Below, piece by piece: positions 61,380 to 64,000 of a DNA stretch of 64,000 nucleotides. The stretch covers positions 1 through 64,000 of the forward strand of contig NZ_PVEN01000020.1 in NCBI RefSeq assembly GCF_002973525.1. Reading direction: 5' to 3'. Both the position numbers and the translations under genes were made by a program. This DNA comes from Paraburkholderia sp. BL21I4N1 (GTDB taxonomy: Bacteria; Pseudomonadota; Gammaproteobacteria; Burkholderiales; Burkholderiaceae). The first letter of the stretch is position 1. Every line of letters starts with the position of its first letter. A model generated the notes under the pieces. That model saw only the letters and a program-made list of their open reading frames with translations. It did no database searches and was not told where the DNA came from.

Positions 61380-63016
61380 CAGGCACGCGCCGAAGCGGCC
61401 GCCGCAGCGCCGCCGCCCTCTTCGGCCACCTGGCCGAAATCCAGCTTGAAATAGCGATCCGCGAGCGGGAAGTAACGGTCGTCATGCGTGATGACGACGA
61501 CCGCTTTATCTCTCGCCTTCAGCTCGGGCAACAAGCGCCGATAGAACACCTCCTTGAAGAGCGGGTCCTGATCCGCTGCCCATTCGTCGAACAAATAAAA
61601 CGGCCGGTCTTCCAGATAAGCCACCAGAAGCGCGAGCCGCTTGCGTTGACCTTGCGACAGTTCAAGCGTCGAAAACACGCCGTTCTCGATGCGGACCTTG
61701 TGCGACAGCTGCAGCTCGTCGAGCAGCGCGTGCGCAAGCGCATCCACGTTGTCCAGCTTGATGCCGAACAGCGTGTCGAACAGATAGAAATCGCTGAAGA
61801 TCACGGAAAAGTGCTGTCGATAAGCATCGCGCTGCGCCTCGCCGACCGCTTCGCCGTTCAGCAAAATGCGTCCGCTTTCAGGCGCGTAGAGTCCGACGAT
61901 CATCTTGGCAAGCGTGGTCTTGCCGCTGCCGTTGCCGCCGATCAGATAGACGAGTTCGCCCGGACGAAAGCTCAGATCGATCGGGCCCAGCGTAAAGACG
62001 TCGTTTTCCTTTTCCCTGAAATAGCGGTGCGTGACGCCTTCCAGCACGATGCTGTCGAACGAGGCCGCGTGCGCGACAGGATCCGTTCGCTCGACGGGCA
62101 ACTCCGCATTCACCTGCTCGATGCGTTCGAGTGCCACGCGTGCCGTGCCGAGGTTCGGAATCGCTGAAAGCAGGCTTTCGATCGGCATGATCATGTACAG
62201 AAAGATCATTGCGTAGCCGGACATGATGTGCGGCGTCACGGGCAGATAGCGCGCCAGAACGAACAGCACGCAGCCGATAAACGCGAAGAAAACGAAGCTG
62301 CCCCAACTCGCCGCGGCGGCATACAGTACGTAGCCGCGCGTGCGCTGTACGCGAACCGCCTCGATGTTGCCGGCCAGCGTGTCGTCGACGAAAGCGCGCA
62401 TACGCGCCCGGTGCAGCTTCAGTTCTTTCGCGCCGTCGAAAAGCGCGCGAAAATGATGCACCAGCGCGTCTTCCCGACGTCGCGAACTGCGCAGATGGAA
62501 CAGGCCGCGCGTGTGGGCCAGACGAAAACCCGCCGCGCCAATCAGCACGGTGAGCGACGCAAACGCGAGCACCTGCCACGACAGGAAGCCCAGATACACG
62601 AGACAACCGGCAATCACCGCACCGTTCATCACGAGTCCAGGCAAACCGACGAACAGCACGACGATCGCGTCGAGATCCTGGGTCAATACGCCCAACGCGC
62701 GTGCCGATCCCTGACGTTCAATACTTGCGTAGGGCGCCGTCGAAATCCGCTCGATGGTTCTCATTCGCAGACTCGCCTTGGCGTCCTGGCCGAGACTCAT
62801 GAAGAGTGTCTGCGACACCGTCCGCGTAATAAGCACGACGACGCCGATCGCGAAGAAACGCACGCCGAGTTCGACCAGTTGCTCGCGCGGCGACGCGAGC
62901 GCCTGATTGATCAGCGCGACCAGCCCCGCGTTGCCGAAACCGCTGACGAGACTCATGGCGATCGCGACGAGCAAGCGCCCGCGCGACCCCTTTATCATTG
63001 ACCAGAGAAGGTGCAT
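61379..63016 (-). CDS. Siderophore/cyclic-peptide exporter, PvdE/SyrD-type ABC transporter
   Basis: The 545-residue protein joins a six-helix membrane domain (about 1-290) to an ATPase domain with Walker A GGNGSGKT, the signature LSQGQRKR and the unusual Walker B region YLFDEWAADQDP. The last two features mark the PvdE/cyclic-peptide exporter group. Such proteins move siderophore precursors made by non-ribosomal synthetases into the periplasm. Here it lies upstream of the uptake genes and downstream of the receptor gene, as in ornibactin- or malleobactin-like loci, so synthetase genes probably lie past the right edge. Confidence 0.9.
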   Translation of the reverse strand: MHLLWSMIKGSRGRLLVAIAMSLVSGFGNAGLVALINQALASPREQLVELGVRFFAIGVVVLITRTVSQTLFMSLGQDAKASLRMRTIERISTAPYASIERQGSARALGVLTQDLDAIVVLFVGLPGLVMNGAVIAGCLVYLGFLSWQVLAFASLTVLIGAAGFRLAHTRGLFHLRSSRRREDALVHHFRALFDGAKELKLHRARMRAFVDDTLAGNIEAVRVQRTRGYVLYAAAASWGSFVFFAFIGCVLFVLARYLPVTPHIMSGYAMIFLYMIMPIESLLSAIPNLGTARVALERIEQVNAELPVERTDPVAHAASFDSIVLEGVTHRYFREKENDVFTLGPIDLSFRPGELVYLIGGNGSGKTTLAKMIVGLYAPESGRILLNGEAVGEAQRDAYRQHFSVIFSDFYLFDTLFGIKLDNVDALAHALLDELQLSHKVRIENGVFSTLELSQGQRKRLALLVAYLEDRPFYLFDEWAADQDPLFKEVFYRRLLPELKARDKAVVVITHDDRYFPLADRYFKLDFGQVAEEGGGAAAAASARA

Positions 63017-63035
63017 ATCTAACCGTGTACGCCGA

Positions 63036-64000
63036 TTACCATTGATACCTCGCCGTGCCGATCACCGAGCGATCCGAGCCGTAGTAGCACTGCACGCTGT
63101 TCGTGCAATAGGCAATGTACTGACGGTTGAACAGATTGTTGGCGTTGACCGCGAAGCGCCAGTTGCGGACGTCGTAGTGCACCACCGCGTCGACAAGGAA
63201 GTGACTCGGCACCTGGAACGTGTTGCCCGAGTCGCCGTATGTCGTGCCGATATAGCGCGCGCCGCCGCCGAAGCCGAGGCCGCGCAGATTGCCGGCATGC
63301 AGCGTGTAGTCCAGCCAGATCGACGCCATATTGGTGGGGTTGCCCGACGGTGGCCGTTTGTTCAACGACGGATCGTCTGCGCCAGCCGCGGTCACGCGCT
63401 GATTCAGGAACGCATACGACGCGATCAGGTTCAACCCTTCGGTAAGACCGATGCGCGCTTCGGCTTCGAAACCGCGCGATCGTATTTCGCCCGTCTGATT
63501 CGTAAAGCCGGGATGCGCGTCGTCCGACGTTTGGACGTTCTGCTGACGCAGGTCGAACGCGGCCACGGTGAACACCGCGTTATAGCCCTTGGGCTGATAC
63601 TTCACGCCCACTTCATACTGCTTACCGCGAGTCGGCTGGAACGGCGAACCGTCGAAGTTCGCGCCGGCAACCGGCTGAAACGATTTCGCGAAACTCACAT
63701 AGGGAGCAATGCCCGATTCGAATTCGTAGTTCAGCCCCGCGCGCCACGTGAAGGCGTGCTGCTGGCTGAGCGTGCCGACGCCGTCGGTGGTATTCGAATT
63801 GCGGGCCCAGTCCTGGCGAGCGCCGAGCGTCAACGTCCAGCGCTTATAACGCAACTGATCCTGCGCGTAGAGGCCGTACTGCGTTTGCGCGATGTATTGC
63901 TTCGTGCTGTCCGGCACGAAGGCGACGTTGCTGTAGTCAGGCGCGAAAATATCGATCGTGCCCAGCGAAAAACCACGGCTAATGCGATCCATCACGCGCT
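63036..64000 (-). CDS. TonB-dependent siderophore receptor, C-terminal part (cut by window edge)
   Basis: The visible 320 residues are the C-terminal beta-barrel of a TonB-dependent siderophore receptor. It shows YAQDQLRYKRWTLTLGARQDW, SFAKSFQPVAG, GKQYEVGVKY and the final W expected for outer-membrane assembly (RYQW). The frame is open to the right edge, so the plug domain and signal lie outside. The downstream exporter begins 20 bases after its stop. Confidence 0.93.
   Translation of the reverse strand, partial: RVMDRISRGFSLGTIDIFAPDYSNVAFVPDSTKQYIAQTQYGLYAQDQLRYKRWTLTLGARQDWARNSNTTDGVGTLSQQHAFTWRAGLNYEFESGIAPYVSFAKSFQPVAGANFDGSPFQPTRGKQYEVGVKYQPKGYNAVFTVAAFDLRQQNVQTSDDAHPGFTNQTGEIRSRGFEAEARIGLTEGLNLIASYAFLNQRVTAAGADDPSLNKRPPSGNPTNMASIWLDYTLHAGNLRGLGFGGGARYIGTTYGDSGNTFQVPSHFLVDAVVHYDVRNWRFAVNANNLFNRQYIAYCTNSVQCYYGSDRSVIGTARYQW

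Noticed and set aside
61379..63016. Lantibiotic/toxin exporter as an alternative for the ABC exporter
   Set aside because: There is no peptidase domain, and the LSQGQ and FDEWAADQDP signatures plus siderophore uptake genes fit the PvdE group better.
1..64000. Mobile elements, tRNA genes, CRISPR arrays or prophage
   Set aside because: I saw no transposase or integrase genes, no repeat-spacer array and no tRNA-like cloverleaf sequence when reading the window.

Overview
The window looks like a chromosomal segment of a Burkholderiaceae bacterium, most likely a Paraburkholderia-type soil or plant-associated species. The basis is strongly GC-rich coding sequence throughout, a Burkholderia-style trimeric porin, a sigma54-dependent PrpR regulator, many LysR-type regulators and many small catabolic gene sets. 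No rRNA, tRNA, insertion sequence, integrase or CRISPR array was seen. Genes are tightly packed, often with ATGA stop/start overlaps.

Layout. (1) 1-2518: prpC (cut by the left edge) faces prpR across an intergenic region with a good sigma54 promoter and inverted repeats. (2) 2475-14904, minus strand: a nitrogen-compound uptake and oxidation locus with an aldehyde dehydrogenase, a HAD-type dehalogenase-like hydrolase, an amine-oxidase-like flavoprotein, a peptide/opine-type ABC importer, a three-subunit flavin/iron-sulfur dehydrogenase and a small AraC regulator. It is followed on the plus strand by an acetyltransferase, a GhrA-like reductase, a class III aminotransferase and an Lrp regulator (15182-19179). 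(3) 19204-25783: a tartrate/D-malate dehydrogenase with its LysR regulator, an aspartoacylase-like hydrolase, a cupin, a porin and an AAHS-family transporter. (4) 26394-33979: a LacI-regulated sugar ABC importer with a GH42 beta-galactosidase and two matching operators. (5) 34196-39925: gabD, then a LysR regulator, an ACS-family transporter and an orphan pair resembling the last enzymes of the 4,5-cleavage (gallate/protocatechuate) pathway. (6) 40035-42085: a cysteine-rich hypothetical protein, an AraC regulator and an AlaX editing protein. (7) 42202-52246: a LysR-controlled cluster with a split transketolase, a short-chain dehydrogenase, a TRAP transporter, a second full-length transketolase and a D-2-hydroxyacid dehydrogenase. 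(8) 52301-56129: lrgAB, a LysR regulator and a TetR/SDR pair. (9) 56311-64000: a Tat-exported NHL-repeat protein, then a siderophore transport operon with a PvdE-type exporter, a ferric-siderophore ABC importer and the C-terminal part of a TonB-dependent receptor.

How the parts work together. Most blocks follow one plan: a regulator, an importer, and two to five enzymes that oxidise or cleave the imported compound. The least explained block is the double-transketolase/TRAP cluster at 43.2-52.2 kb. It contains no kinase, so it probably handles an unphosphorylated ketose or keto-acid. The second is the three-subunit dehydrogenase with its own ABC importer at 2.9-11.1 kb, whose subunit sizes and order copy HcnABC but whose context points to catabolism. 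These functional readings are inferences from gene content; no substrate can be read from the sequence alone.
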